Part shown: piece after piece, positions 1 through 13,400 of the stretch
How positions within the stretch are numbered: position 1 is the first letter of the stretch
Layout of the letters: each line of letters starts with the position of its first letter
NCBI GenBank assembly: GCA_014529385.2
Contig: CM043944.1
Coordinates: 175,979,240 to 176,043,239 of the forward strand
Direction: 5' to 3'
DNA: 64,000 bases
Source: Adiantum capillus-veneris
Lineage: Eukaryota > Streptophyta > Polypodiopsida > Polypodiales > Pteridaceae
Program-made: the position numbers and the translations under genes
The notes under the pieces: model-generated
What the model saw: only the letters and a program-made list of their open reading frames with translations
Told to the model about the DNA's origin: nothing
Databases searched by the model: none

Positions 1-171
1 ATAAAGTGAAAATCTCATAGGATTGTGGTGTTGATAAACACCAAAAGTCAAGAGGATGTACAACACATGGATTTGAATAATAACTATAAATTACATAAAA
101 CAAAGGAAGATACAAAAAAGATTTTGTTTACAAATTGACTAGTATAGTCACAATAGAAGCTCCACATAATT
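1..171. other. AT-rich flank, no gene seen
   Basis: This stretch is the 3' flank of the minus-strand pseudogene that ends at 172. It is AT-rich and I see no open frame or repeat core in it. Confidence 0.5.
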
Positions 172-3100
172 CTACTCCACATTTGATACCATATCTGAAC
201 TTTGATCCAAGTGTGGCTGATGTGCACGAGTGAGGCCTTCTTTGGCTTTTAGAGAATGTCTTTCTGGAATCTTTATTCTAGAAAATGGTCCTTCTTTGTT
301 GGGTCTCCAGGACCAAACAATTGCATCTATAGTTTCCCACACTTGTGGGTCCTTATAGTTGACAGCCGAATAACCCTTCCAACAATTACTGTAAGCTTGA
401 GTATCTGTCATCCCACTTTTTCTCGCGCAAGGTGCCCAATATTGAATCAAGAGTTTTCTGTAGTTTGGTGATGTAGGCTCATTATCAATGTCAGATAAAG
501 CCATTGCAAGCCACACTGGATAGATTTCTGTGTCACTCGGAACAAGCATAAGAAAGTCACCTTGGTGCACATCAGACATAGGGTCAAACTCTTCCCTTGG
601 CCTATCTCGTTGAGGCCCACAAAAATGATCGTTCAACTCTTCAAGGCCTAGGAATCTTTCTGCTCCTTGTTGCAAATTCATTGTAGTGCTTTGTAGGTGA
701 GAATATTCTTGAGTTTTTGGCCAAAACATTTCATACAAGACTCCCTCTGATATGATTGCTTTTCCAATCTCTTCAATTACCTTACTCCAATAATCTATCA
801 CGGGTCTATAATATCGCGGAATACTTGAACCATTCCCTAAATTTTTTCAAAATTTTATATAGTTCTTTAGCCCCAAAATGACTTCTTCGTGGGCCTTGAC
901 ATACTCCGCCATTTGTACTAGAGGTGGATCTCCATGTGGTAACATTGGCTTGCCTTCTGTGTTTGTTTTCCAAAGGCGAATACTTCCACTCCAACTTGAT
1001 ACACCTACATGTGCCTTATATTGCATCATTGGTGTCTCATCCTGCATAAAGAACCTGAACTGAAGCGGTTTGGAATGTCCAACAAGTATGTCTTGTCCAT
1101 CACAAAGATAGCCATCACAATATTGCTTGAAATCGGGGATCTTTGTGAGAAAAAATGGAGCTGGAGATAAAGATGAGTTGTTTCGTAATGTATCCATCAA
1201 ACGTGGCAAAGTATAGGTTTGTGTAACTCTCAACTTCTCTGAAAACCTACTAAACATGGCGTCTATGTCCTCATGTGTATGCCCAACCATTAAAAATCCC
1301 AGCTGGATGGTTTTGAAAACACCCCTTGCAAAAAGCATTGACAAATAGGCAAATAAGTATCGATTTTTGTTTTCCCCTGCACAATTATCCAATTGTAGCA
1401 ACAAGTTCTCTGGCAATCTGCGAAATGTGGACCCCAATTCCTCTTCTGCAATTTCTGACGACTGCACAATGGGCTCTTTTCCATCACTCAAGTTATGGTA
1501 GTCCAAAGCATCCCTTGAGTTCAAAGCATGTAGTAGTGAAATATTGCTCCTTGGAAGTCCATTTGTTACTAGATCACCAAGAGGATGCTTATCTATCCTC
1601 TCGAGGTTATGTAAACAATTAGCAATTGAGCCAATTGTAAGATTTGGATCAGTTGGCCACAAACCATTCAAGACAAAGTGTCCGTAATGACCTTCTCCAT
1701 GTCCATGAGTGATCATGCCAATCAATGCCACTGCAGATTATATCCTGAATCCACACCCTTGGGAACAATGCGTAATCTAGGAATGGCAGTCTTCTTTTGA
1801 TCCATCTTATCATGGATTATGCATACATATTTTTGTGGTTGAGTTTCTGAATACGTGCGCCATGCATAATATAGGCTTCTGCAACTCTTTTGTTGTGCCA
1901 TGTGAACTTCTCTCTCCCTCAAGAGAAGAGCTCTCTCTTCAAGAGAAGGTTTAGCTTCTAACCTTGCCTTGATTGAGCTACAAATATTGCACTTAGAGAA
2001 CTCACTCGTCTTTGTTAAAGTGACATGTGGGTACTCTTTGTTCCAAATTCTACCAAAAGAAGATTGGGATAGCTTCTTCTCATAGCCCATTTGGTCAAGT
2101 GTCGTGTTGATTTCACATAAAATATCCACTTGTTTGTATGTTGATGGAATCACCAATTGAGTCTCTCTTGAGCCATCTAGCAGTGTTCTACTTCTATGTG
2201 GCATCTTCTCAGAGTTGTTTTCCACAAACTCATTTAGTAGTGCTCTTGCTAAACTAGTATGTTGAAGTCCCCTTCTCAATGTACATGTGTTCCCATGTAC
2301 ATATTGGCGCACACCATTTTCAAAGTTCTCCTTGTATCGATAAAATGATGTCTTTGGTATTCCATGTAGCTCATACCATGCTCTACAACAAACAATAGAG
2401 CCATTTAGCCTGAATTGGTATCGTGATCACTTCTCATCTTTCTGATAACATATAGAAAGAACATCATAAACATAATTAGTGCGTGATTTTTGAGACTCTC
2501 CCCAAAATTGTTGTCGTAACCTTGTCACCATATCACGATCTGCAAATTGGCAGCATTTTTGTGCACAACAATCAATGCATGATACCCTTTGAATTGATTT
2601 GTTTGAAAGGTAAAAAGTCGAAGCTAGTGCTGCTTTTGATTTTTGAGTCCTGTTCATGAAAGTGTATCGTCTCTTCCTTGACAACTGGACAACATTACTC
2701 CCATCAAGTTTTTTTCCAACATTGTCATCGTTGGATACATCCTCATATGTAGCATGCATGCCATCAACAGGAACAAAGCGTTGTAATGGGCTCCCATTCA
2801 ACATTGTTGTCTGCTTGATGGGCCACTTTAGCAAAGTGATGCTACCCACTTCAACCACATCATCAATGCTTGCATTTTCTCTTTCAATACCCACACCCAC
2901 ACAATCACGACCAAGTTCCTGAAAGTTGACATAATCATGTGGAAATACATATAAGATGGTCCCTTCATTCATGGTTTGCATCATTGTGTCATCTTTTAAA
3001 AGGACCCTCTGATTTCTCCAAGACTCTCGAATCATTGCTTCAAATTCTGGGCTTGTCATAGGTATTGCATCTGTAACTAGAGGATCAGAATGATCATGTT

Positions 3101-3399
3101 CTTCATCACCATTGTAGCTTTCGTGTGGATCAATTAAGTTCCCATTTAATACAAAAGATTGCAAAAGAAGCTTTGACCATCGAACAACACATAATGAGCC
3201 TTGGAGAGATGAAGTATCCATTGTAGGAAAAGGTAGGACCACATCCTTCAAGCATTCCTCCACTAGTATGGAGACATTTCCCAGCCCTATCTTTGTACCA
3301 CCACAAGTGGAATCTGGATCTGTTCTACACACACAACCAATACCAACGATTTCATTGTCAAGTATTATATGTACTTTCTCCCCAGATTCGAAGTCCATC
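172..3399 (-). pseudogene. DUF7869-type RNase H-like transposase relative, broken
   Basis: Read right to left, one long coding frame runs from an ATG at 3398 to a stop at 172. It is interrupted by a TGA at 2427-2429, a one-base loss near 1735 that shifts the frame, and a TGA at 847-849. Reading continues in phase on both sides of each TGA, so this is one gene rather than four. The N-terminal part has a Cys-rich patch (CIDCCAQKCC) before the first TGA. The middle part has a CNICSS pair and an HDKMDQKK segment. The next block has HGHGEGHYGHF, LDNCAGENKNRY and VGHTHEDIDAMFSRF. The spacing of acidic residues across HDKMD, LDNC and HEDID is what one expects of an RNase H-like catalytic core. These motifs are the hallmark of an uncharacterised family often labelled DUF7869, which I recall as multicopy and transposase-like. 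The coding block starts directly after a good 3' splice site (3400-3415), so an upstream exon is likely. Function is inferred from motifs only. Confidence 0.7.
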
Positions 3400-3415
3400 C
3401 TGTAAGTAAAAAGAT
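3400..3415 (-). other. 3' splice site upstream of the DUF7869-type gene
   Basis: On the minus strand a pyrimidine-rich run ends in TTACAG, with G then ATG right after it. This is a strong acceptor and implies a 5' exon further right, probably non-coding if the ATG at 3398 is the start. That intron would hold the 3.5-5.4 kb repeat array. Confidence 0.55.
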
Positions 3416-3486
3416 TACATTGTTAAATCCATAGTTATAGAAAAATACTCTTTATACAAAAAATCATGTTACAACATGAAAAAGGT

Positions 3487-5400
3487 TTGCATAGGTTGGA
3501 CAAGTGGTGAACCTTGAGACCAAATCCTCCTTGCTATATTAATGGAAGCAAGGTTGGACAAGTGGTGGACCTTGAAACCAAAGCCTCTTTGGTATATGAG
3601 AGCATAGGTTGGACAAGTGGTGGACCTAGTTGTAATACCCACTGCCACCTATCAACTACTATAGGACTATGCTTTCCAATTTCCAAGTATCCCTTGAGTC
3701 TTTCAAGGTTGAACACGTGGTGGACCTTGAAACAAAAATCCCCTTTCTATATCAGAGCATAGCTTGGACAAGTGGTGGACCTAGTTATAATGCCCAATAT
3801 CCAAGGTGAAATACCTTAGGACTTTGCTACCTTGCTTGCCAATGTTTACGTAGCCCCTCATTTCTTTAATGGAAGTAAGGTTGGACAAGTGGTGGACCTT
3901 GAAACCAAAGCCTCTTTGCTATATTAGAGCATAGGTTGGACCTAGTTTTAATACCCACTACCACCTATCAACTACTATAGGACTATGCTTTCCAATGTCC
4001 AAGTATCCCTTGAGTCTTTCAAGGTTGAACACGTGGTGGACCTTGAAACAAAAATCCCCTTTCTATATTAGAAAGGTTGAACACATGGTGGACCTTGAAA
4101 CGAAAATCCCCTTTCTTTATCAGAGCATAGCTTGGACAAGTGGTGGACCTAGTTATAATGCCCAATATCCAAGGTGAAACACCTTAGGACCTTGCTACCT
4201 TGCTTGCCAATGTTTACGTAGCCCCTCATTTCTTTAATGGAAGTAAGGTTGGACAAGTGGTGGACCTTGAAACCAAAGCCTCTTTTGCTTATTAGAGCAT
4301 AGGTTGGACCTAGTTTTTAAATACCCACTGCCACCTATCAACTACTATAGACTATGCTTTCCAATGTCCAAGTATCCCTTGAGTCTTTCAAGGTTGAACA
4401 CGTGGTGGACTTTGAAAACAAAAATCCCCTTTCAATATTAGAAAGGTTGAACACATGGTGGAACTTGAAACGAAAATCCCCTTTCTTTATCAAGCATAGC
4501 TTGACAAGTGTGGACCTATATAATGCCCAATATCCAAGGTGAAACACCTAGGACCTTGCTACCTTGCATGCCAATGTTTACGTACCCCTCATTCTTATGG
4601 AAGCAAGGTTGACAATTGTGGTGGACCTTGAAAGCAAAGCCTCTTTGCTTTATGAGAAGCATAGGTTGGACCTAGTTGTAATACCCACTGCCACCTATCA
4701 ACTACTATAGTAAATGCTTAGCAATTTCAAGTATCCCTTGATCTTTCAAGGTTGAAACACGTGGTGGACCTTGAAACCAAAATCCCCCCTTTCTATATCA
4801 GAGCATAGCTTGGAAAGTGTGGACCAAGTTATAATGCCCCTCCTTTCTTTAAAGGTAAGAAAGGTTGAAAAGTGGTGAATCTTGAAACCCAAACCCTTTG
4901 GCTATATATAGAGGATAGCTTCGATAAGTGTGGGCTTAGTTGTAGTATCCAAATGTCCAATCCAAGGTTGAACTATTTAAATAACCTTACTCCAAAAAAC
5001 AAAGTCGTACAAGTGGTTCTCCTTGAAACCAAAACCTCCTTAGTGTATTAGAACATAGCTGGAGAAGTGGTGGACTTAGTTGTAATGGTGATTGTCCAAA
5101 GCAAACTATTATAGGACCTTGCTTCCCAAATCAAGTTTGGACAAGTGGTGGATCTGAAACAAAAACCCCCTTACTCTATTAGAGCATAGCTTAGATAAGT
5201 GGTGGACCTAGCTGCCATGGAAAATGTTCAATCTGAACTGCTACAGGACCTTGCTATAAATGTCTAAGTAGAGCTAGCTTCTTTAATGGAATCAAGGTTG
5301 GGAAAGTGGTGCATCTTGAAACCAAAATCCCTTTATTGTATTAGAGCATAGCTTGGACAAGTGAGGGACCTAGTTTTAATGTGGTGATGTCCAAAGAAAA
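3487..5400 (+). repeat. Minisatellite array 1, units about 330-370 bp
   Basis: Copies of the core GGTTGGACAAGTGGTGGACC recur in plus orientation. Larger units restart at about 3552, 3879, 4247 and 4607, each containing the CACTGCCACCTATCAACTAC segment and the ACGTAGCCCCTCATT segment. Copies decay progressively after 4.8 kb. The short frames within it are repeat translations, not genes. Confidence 0.85.
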
Positions 5401-5940
5401 GTATTACAAGACCTTGCTTTCCAATATTTGAATTGGTCAAGTGGTATAACTAAGTAAAAAACTTTGACCATTTTCTTCTCGAATTGCCAAAAAGCTAGTT
5501 TTAGACACCCTAAATGAAAATGGTTTAGGGTGGCCTTAAACAATGTTTTTTCAAAGACTTGAACAAAAGGGTTGCCGAAGAGTAATGCAAATTTATTGTG
5601 GCTTGAAGTGCCTGAGTATGTGAAAACAAGCCTAGGTTTTCCACGAGGCAAAAGGTGACATAAAAAGAACATTGGAAACTTAGGATTGACCATGTGGCCT
5701 AAACTTTGGCAAGTGAAGTGGTGGCCAAGTTTTGTGGCACAGTGTGCACTTGGTCCTATATGTGTTGACCACTTGGCTAAATCTAGGACCATAAGGCCAA
5801 ACCTTTGGCACCTTAAATATAGTATGGGACATAATCTAGAACTGCTATAGTAAATTAGTAGTATAGTTAATATGTTAAAATTTGTATTATATTTAAGTAT
5901 ATGCTAATATAATTTATGTTCAAAATTTCACTAATGAAGA
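5401..5940. other. Degenerate repeat tail and AT-rich spacer
   Basis: Weak derivatives of the minisatellite (for example AAGTGGTGGCCAAG near 5717) fade into AT-rich DNA. A 138-codon minus-strand frame here (5376-5792) has no recognisable domain and overlaps repeat derivatives, so I do not call it. Confidence 0.4.
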
Positions 5941-6540
5941 TGTTTCCCATTTAGCACTCCAGATGCGGGGTCTTAGGGCAATGCCAAAATGGGGTGACAA
6001 GGCAGCGCTTCCACGTGAGGTTTGGGGGTAGCGCTCTTGATGGGGATGTGGAATATAGCGCTCTCGATGCGGGGCTGGGAGGTTGATTTTGGGATATTGT
6101 TCCGGGCAGGGTCCGGGGCATAGATTTACGCCATGTTTTTCATATTTTCAACCATGATTTCTTTAATTTTTGGCCGTGTGAATTGGTTAATTTTTTATAT
6201 TGATTTTGTTTTTTTTAATCCTATGATAAAACATGGACTTGTAGCATACGTGGCATTCTAATAAACCCTATCAAGATAGGCACACAGAGAGCGCACGAGC
6301 AACGCACACAGAGAAAGCAGGCGAGCACAAACACACAGAAAGCGCACACGAATCGCACACAGTTGGAGTATACGCGCGCGTAGAGGAGCAAGCTCGGCAT
6401 CGTACACAACACACAGGTGGAGTGCACAGGATTGAAAGTTCGCGCACAAGATAAAGAAACAGCAGCGTACACAACGCTTTCCAGAAGGGCAGGATCGGGC
6501 AGTTCTTCTCAGGAGACATTGCACACCTCACGAATAGAGA
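5941..6540. promoter_or_regulatory. GC-richer island between the divergent genes
   Basis: This is the only non-array, GC-richer DNA between the divergent blocks at 3.4 and 14.9 kb. AGCGCTCTTGATGGGG and AGCGCTCTCGATGCGGGG at about 6030-6080 are near-repeats, and GCGCACACG-type runs follow at 6280-6440. Its position makes it a candidate shared promoter or leader region. No TATA box or start site can be fixed by eye. Confidence 0.3.
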
Positions 6541-6544
6541 AAAA

Positions 6545-7010
6545 ACAGTATTTCTCTCTCTCTCACTCTCTGTCTTTCTCATATAGAGAAGATGGTTCTC
6601 TGTAACTCTTCTTGCACACACACTCTCTCGTCAAAAGAGAGAGATACATAGTTTTAAAAGTATCCCCGCACACATACACATATTCCCACACATCGTCTTC
6701 CTCTCTTCCACATACATAACCACAGTGAAATCTGTTATCTTGCTGTCTCTCTCTTGAAAATACATGCACATATTCCCACACATCGTCTTCCTCACTTCCA
6801 CATACATAACCACAATGAAATCTGTTATCTTGTTGTCTCTCTCTTGAAATACGTGCACATATTCCCATACATCGTCTTCCTCTCTTCCACATACATAAAC
6901 ACAGTGAAATCTGTTATCTTTCTCCTCCTCTCTCTAAAAAACAGGTATTTATCTCTCTTCTCTCTCTCTCTATCTTATCTATCTATCTCTGTATCTGCTA
7001 TCTCTCTCTT
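6545..7010 (+). repeat. CT-rich tract with about three 90-bp tandem copies
   Basis: A unit starting CACATATTCCCACACATCGTC repeats at about 6676, 6767 and 6856. Each copy ends in a CT microsatellite (TGTCTCTCTCTTGAAA). Pure CT runs flank the block. A CT-rich leader is common in plant 5' regions, and AAAAACAG|GTATTT near 6945 could be a 5' splice site for the plus-strand gene, but this is a weak call. Confidence 0.6.
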
Positions 7011-7433
7011 GAAAATACATGCTCATGTATGTGTGCGTCTGTGTTATCTATGTGTAATGTATGTATATTTGTGTTATTTCATTGTAATACTCATACATAA
7101 TGCAGATACACAATTACACTTAATTACGATATGCACACATAGTATATATACATACATAAATATCACAAATAACTAACACATTGTAATACTAGTAAAATTG
7201 AATGGAAGACTTACTTGCGTGATCTGTTAAAGTCGATTCTTGTAGCAGTTCTGGATGTATGCTGAGCTGATTTTCCTCTAATCCATTTGTAGATATGATT
7301 GTAACTTCTGTTTCTCAAAAAAAGTAGTGTTGTTTAGTGATACACCTAATGGACATAAATGGTTGAAACTAGGACATGTAGACCAAAAATACGTGTATTT
7401 TTTGGATGAATATATACACTTTTTGGTGACCCT
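7011..7433. other. AT-rich spacer, no gene seen
   Basis: AT-rich DNA with short TATGTGTG-type microsatellite. CAA|GTAAGT on the minus strand near 7214 resembles a donor site but is short enough to occur by chance. Confidence 0.35.
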
Positions 7434-10400
7434 TACCACAAGTGGTGGACCTTGAGACCAATGGACTATAAGGACCTCCAAACAATACCTTGTACACTCA
7501 ATCCTTCTTGGTATCTAGGTTGGACAAGTGGTGGACCTTGTTCAAATTCTCTAACCACTCTCTCTAACATGGTGACATAATTTAGGTGTGATAAATTCAT
7601 ATCTATGCAAACTAATATCAGTTTAGGCTTGTTAATTTGAATTTGTTTGAATTTATGTACAATATAATGATTTGAGGTTGCATATTTGAATTTAGGTGTA
7701 TAATGATATCTTTTTGTGGTAAACTTGAATTTAAAATCAATTTTGCGTGGAATATTTTAAATTTAAGTGGTAAAATTTAGATTTTATAAAAAAGTTTGAA
7801 TTTTAAAATTTAGGCGGGATATTTTAAAATTTAGGCGGGATATTTAAAATTTGGGAGGGATATTTTAAATTTAGGCGGGAAGGTTTTGAATTTATAGCGA
7901 GACCTCCCTTACATAAGAGAGTATAGGTTGGACAAGTGGTAGACCTTAAAGCTACTGGACATGATAGGTAGAGAATCTAGTTGAATATTGTATGTATAAT
8001 ATATATGTAATAGATCTAGCTTGGACAAGTGGTGGACCTTGGAACAAAACCCCATGTAAAACATATCATGCACATTCCAAGTGGTGAGAAAAAATATCAT
8101 TTAAGATATAGCCTTATAGATTGGACAAGTGGTGGACCTTAACACCCAGATATTCTTCATATAATGACATAGAGTGGAAAACTGGTGAATCTTGAGACCA
8201 AACCATGCTACTACTAGCGATAATAGCTTGGACAAGTGGTGGACCTTGAAAGTAAACCCCCCATCTACAAATATCGTGGGTTTAAGGTATTTCGATGGAG
8301 CCTAGCATCTTGGAGACATGGTGCATCTTGCTTCTCTCATGTTTCAATGGAGCCTATCTTGGACAAATGGTGGAGCATCCTTCTCTCCATGTTTCAATGG
8401 ACCCTAGCTTGGACAAGTGGTGGACCTTTGCTTCTCTCTATTATTCAATAGAGTTAGCTTGGACAAGTGGTGGACCTTGGAACCAAACCCCCATGTAAAA
8501 CCTATCATGGTCACTCCAAGTGGTGAGAAAGAATAACCTTTAAGATATAGCCTTATAGGTTGGACAAGTGGTGGACCTTAACACCCAATATTCTTAATAT
8601 AATGACATAGAGTGAAAAAGTGGAAATCTTGAGACAAAACCACTCGTGCTACTAGCACTAATAGCTTGGACAAGTGGTGAACCTTGAACGGAAAACCCCC
8701 ATGTTTCAATAGAGTTTAGCTGGACAAATGGTGGAGCATCCTTCTCTCCATGTTTCAATGGACCCTAGCTTGGACAAGTGGTGGACCTTTGTTTCTCTCT
8801 ATGTTTCAATAGAGTTAGCTTGGACAAGTGGTGGACCTTGGAACCAAACCCCCATGTAAAACCTATCATGGTCACTCCAAGTGGTAATAAAGAATAACCT
8901 TTAAGATGTAGCCTTATAGGTTGGACAAGTGGTGGACCTTAACACGCGCATATTCTTAATATAATGACATAGAGTGGAAAAGTGGTGAATCTTGAGACCA
9001 AACCACTCAGGCTACTAGCAATAATAGCTTGGACAAGTGGTGGACCTTGAACGTAAACCCTCCCATGTTTCAATAGAGCTAGCTTTTGACAAATTGTGGA
9101 GCATCCTTCTCTCCATGTTTCAATGGACCCTAGCTTAGACAAGGGGTGGACCTTTGCTTCTCTCTATGTTTCAATAGAGTTAGCTTGGACAAGTGGTGGA
9201 CCTTGGAACCAAACCCCCATGTAAAACCTATCATGGTCACTCCAAGTAGTAAGAAAGAATAACCTTTAAGATGTAGCCTTATAGGTTGGACAAGTGGTGG
9301 ACCTTAACACCCACATATTCTTAATAAAAGTGGTGAATCTTGAGACCAAACCACTCAGGCTACTAGCAATAATAGCTTGGACAAGTGGTGGACCTTGAAT
9401 GTAAACCCTCATCTACGAAATATCGTGGGTTTAATGTATTTCGATGGAGCCTAGCATCTTGGAGACATGGTGCAGCTTGCTTCTCGTCATGTTTCAATGG
9501 AGCCTATCTTGGACAAATGGTGGAGCATCCTTCTCTCCATGTTTCAATGGACCTAGCTTGGACAAGTGGTGGACCTTGTTTCTCTCTTTTTTTTTCTCCT
9601 ATGTTTTCAAAAAGAGTAGCTTGGGACAAGTGGTGGACCTTAACACGCGCATATTCTTAATATAATGACATAGAGTGGAAAAGTGGTGAATCTTGAGACC
9701 AAACCACTCAGGCTACTAGCAATAATAGCTTGGACAAGTGTTGGACCTTGAATGTAACCCCTCATCTACGACATATCGTGGTTTAATGTTTTTCGATGGA
9801 GCCTAGCATCTTGGAGACATGGTGCACCTTGCTTCTCCTCATGTTTCAATGGAGCCTACCTTGGACAAATGGTGGAGCATCCTTCTCTCCATGTTTCAAT
9901 GGACCCTAGCTTAGACAAGGGGTGGACCTTTGCTTCTCTCTATGTTTCAATAGAGTTAGCTTGGACAAGTGGTGGACCTTGGAACCAAACCCCCATGTAA
10001 AACCTATCATGGTCACTCCAAGTAGTAAGAAAGAATAACCTTTAAGATGTAGCCTTATAGGTTGGACAAGTGGTGGACCTTAACACCCACATATTCTTAA
10101 TAAAAGTGGTGAATCTTGAGACCAAACCACTCAGGCTACTAGCAATAATAGCTTGGACAAGTGGTGGACCTTGAATGTAAACCCCTCATCTACGAAATAT
10201 CGTGGGTTTAATGTATTTCGATGGAGCCTAGCATCTTGGAGACATGGTGCAGCTTGCTTCTCGTCATGTTTCAATGGAGCCTATCTTGGACAAATGGTGG
10301 AGCATCCTTCTCTCCATGTTTCAATGGACCCTAGCTTGGACAAGTGGTGGACCTTTGTTTCTCTCTATGTTTCAATAGAGTTAGCTTGGACAAGTGGTGG

Positions 10401-13400
10401 ACCTTGGAACCAAACCCCCATGTAAAACCTATCATGGTCACTCCAAGTGGTAATAAAGAATAACCTTTAAGATGTAGCCTTATAGGTTGGACAAGTGGTG
10501 GACCTTAACACGCGCATATTCTTAATATAATGACATAGAGTGGAAAAGTGGTGAATCTTGAGACCAAACCACTCAGGCTACTACCAATAATAGCTTGGAC
10601 AAGTGTTGGACCTTGAATGTAAACCCCTCATCTACGACATATCGTGGGTTTAATGTTTTTCGATGGAGCCTAGCATCTTGGAGACATGGTGCACCTTGAT
10701 TCTCCTCATGTTTCAATGGAGCCTATCTTGGACAAATGGTGGAGCATCCTTCTCTCCATGTTTCAATGGACCCTAGCTTAGACAAGTGGTGGACCTTTGC
10801 TTCTCTCTATGTTTCAATAGAGTTAGCTTGGACAAGTGGTGGACCTTGGAACCAAACCCCCATGTAAAACCTATCATGGTCACTCCAAGTGGTAATAAAG
10901 AATAACCTTTAAGATGTAGGCTTATAGGTTGGCCAAGTTGTGGACCTTAACACCGAAATATTCTTAATATAATGACAGAGAGTGGAAAAGTGGTGAATCT
11001 TGAGAGCAAACCACTCATGCTACTAGCAATAATAGGTTGGACAAATTGTTGATCTTGAATGTAAACTCCCCATGTACAAAATAACGTGGGTTTAAGGTAT
11101 TTCGATGGAGGCTAGCATCTTGGAGACATGGTGCAGCTTGCTTCTCTTCATGTTTCAATGGAGTCTATCTTGGACAAATGGTGGAGCATCCTTCTCTCCA
11201 TGTTTCAATGGACCCTAGCTTAGACAAGTGGTGGACCTTTGCTTCTCTCTATGCTTCAATAGAGTTAGCTTGGATAAGTGGTGGACCTTGGAACCAAACC
11301 CCCATGTAAAACCTTTCATGGTCACTCCAAGTGGTCAGAAAGAATAACCATTAAGATATAGTCTTATAGGTTGGACAAGTGGTGGACCTTAATACCCAAA
11401 TATTCTTAATATAATAACACAGAGTGAAAAAGTGGTGAATCTTGAGACCAAACCCCTCATGCTACTAGCGTTAATAGGTTGGACAACTGGTGGACCTTGA
11501 ATGTAAACCTTCCATGTTTCAATAGAGTTAGCTTCGACAAATGGTGGAGCATCCTTCTCTCCATGTTTCAATGGAGCCTAGCTTGGACAAGTGGTGGACC
11601 TTTGCTTCTCTCTATGAGAAGAATAAAGTTAGCTTGGATAAGTGGTGGACCTTGGAACCAAACCCCTATGTAAAACATATCATGGACATTTCAAGTGGTG
11701 AGAAAGAATACCCTTTAAGATATACCCTTATAGGTTGGACAAGTGGTCGACCTTAACACCTAGATCTTCTTTATATAATGACATAGAGTGGAAAAGTGGT
11801 GAATCTTGAGACCAAACCACTCATGCTACTAGGGATAATAGCTTGGAAAAGTGACTGACCTTGACGTTAAACCCCACATGTAAACAATATCGTGGGTTTA
11901 AGGTATTTCAATGGATCCTAGAATCTTGGAGACATGGTGCAACTTGCTTCTTTTCATGTTTCAATGAAGCCTATCTTCCACCAATGGGGGATCATCCTTC
12001 TCTAAATGTCTCAGTGGAGCCTAGCTTGGACAAGTGGTGGACCTTTGCTTCTCTCTATGTTTCCATAGAGTTAGCTTGGACAAGTGGTGGACCTTGAAAC
12101 CAAACCCCCATGTAAAACATATCATGGTCATTCCAAGTGGTGAGAAATAATACCCTTTAAGATCTAGCCTTATAGGTTGGACAAGTGGTCGACCTTAAAA
12201 CCTAGATCTTCATAATATAACGACATAGAGTGGAAAAGTGGTAAATCTTGAGACCAAACCACTCATGCTACTAAGATAATAGGTTGGACAAGTGGTGACC
12301 TTGAATGTAAACCCCCCATGTACGAAATATCATGGGTTTAAGGTATTTCAATGGAGCCTAGCATCTTGGAGACATGGTGCAGATTGCTTCCCTTCATGTT
12401 TCAATGGAGCCTATCTTGGACAAATGGTGGAGCATCCTTCTCTCCATGTTTCAATGGAGCCTAGCTTGGACAAGTGGTGGACCTTTGCTTCTCTCTATGT
12501 TTCAATAGAGTTAGCTTGGACAAGTGGTGGGCCTTGGAACCAAACTCCCATGTAAAACCTATCTTGGTAACTCCAAGTGGTGAGAAAGAATAAAGTTTAA
12601 GATATGGCCTTATAGGTTGGACAAGTGGTGGACCTTAGCACCCAGATATTCTTAATAGAATGACATAGAGTGGAAAAATGGTGAATCTTGAGACCAAACC
12701 ACTCATGCTACTAGAGATAATAGGTTGGACAAGTGGTGGACCTTGAATGTAAACCCCCCATGTACAAAATATCATGGGTTTGAGGTATTTCAATGAGCCT
12801 AGCATCTTGGAGACATGGTGTAGCTTGCTTCTCTTCATGTTTCAATGGAGCGTATCTTGGACAAATGGTGGAGCATCCTTCTCTCCATGTTTCAATGGAC
12901 CCTAGCTTGGACAAGTGGTGGACCTTTGATTCTCTCTATGTTTCAATAGAGTTAGCTTGGACAAGTGGTGGACCTTGAAACAAAACCCCCATGTAAAACC
13001 TATGCTGGTCACTCCAAGTGGTGAGAAAGAATAACCCCTTAAGATATAGCCTTATAGGTTGGACAAGTGGTGGACCTTAACACCCAAATATTCTTAATAT
13101 AATGACATAGAGTGAAAAAGTGGTGAATCTTGAGACCAAACCACTCATGCTACTAGCGTTAATAGGTTGGACAAGTGGTGGACCTTGAATGTAAACCCCC
13201 CATGTTTCAATAGAGTTAGCTTCGACAAATGGTAGAGGATCCTTCTCTCCATGTTTCAATGGAGCCTAGCTTGGACAAGTGGTGGACCTTTGTTTCTCTC
13301 TATGTTTCAATAGAGTTAGCTTGGACAAGTGGTGGACCTTGGAGCCAAACCCCCATGTAAAACATATCATGGACATTTCAAGTGGTGAGAAAGAATACCC

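Noticed and set aside
5376-5792. 138-codon minus-strand frame
   Set aside because: No domain; overlaps degenerate repeat DNA.
7209-7216. Minus-strand donor CAA|GTAAGT for the DUF7869-type gene
   Set aside because: Single short match; no supporting exon can be recognised.
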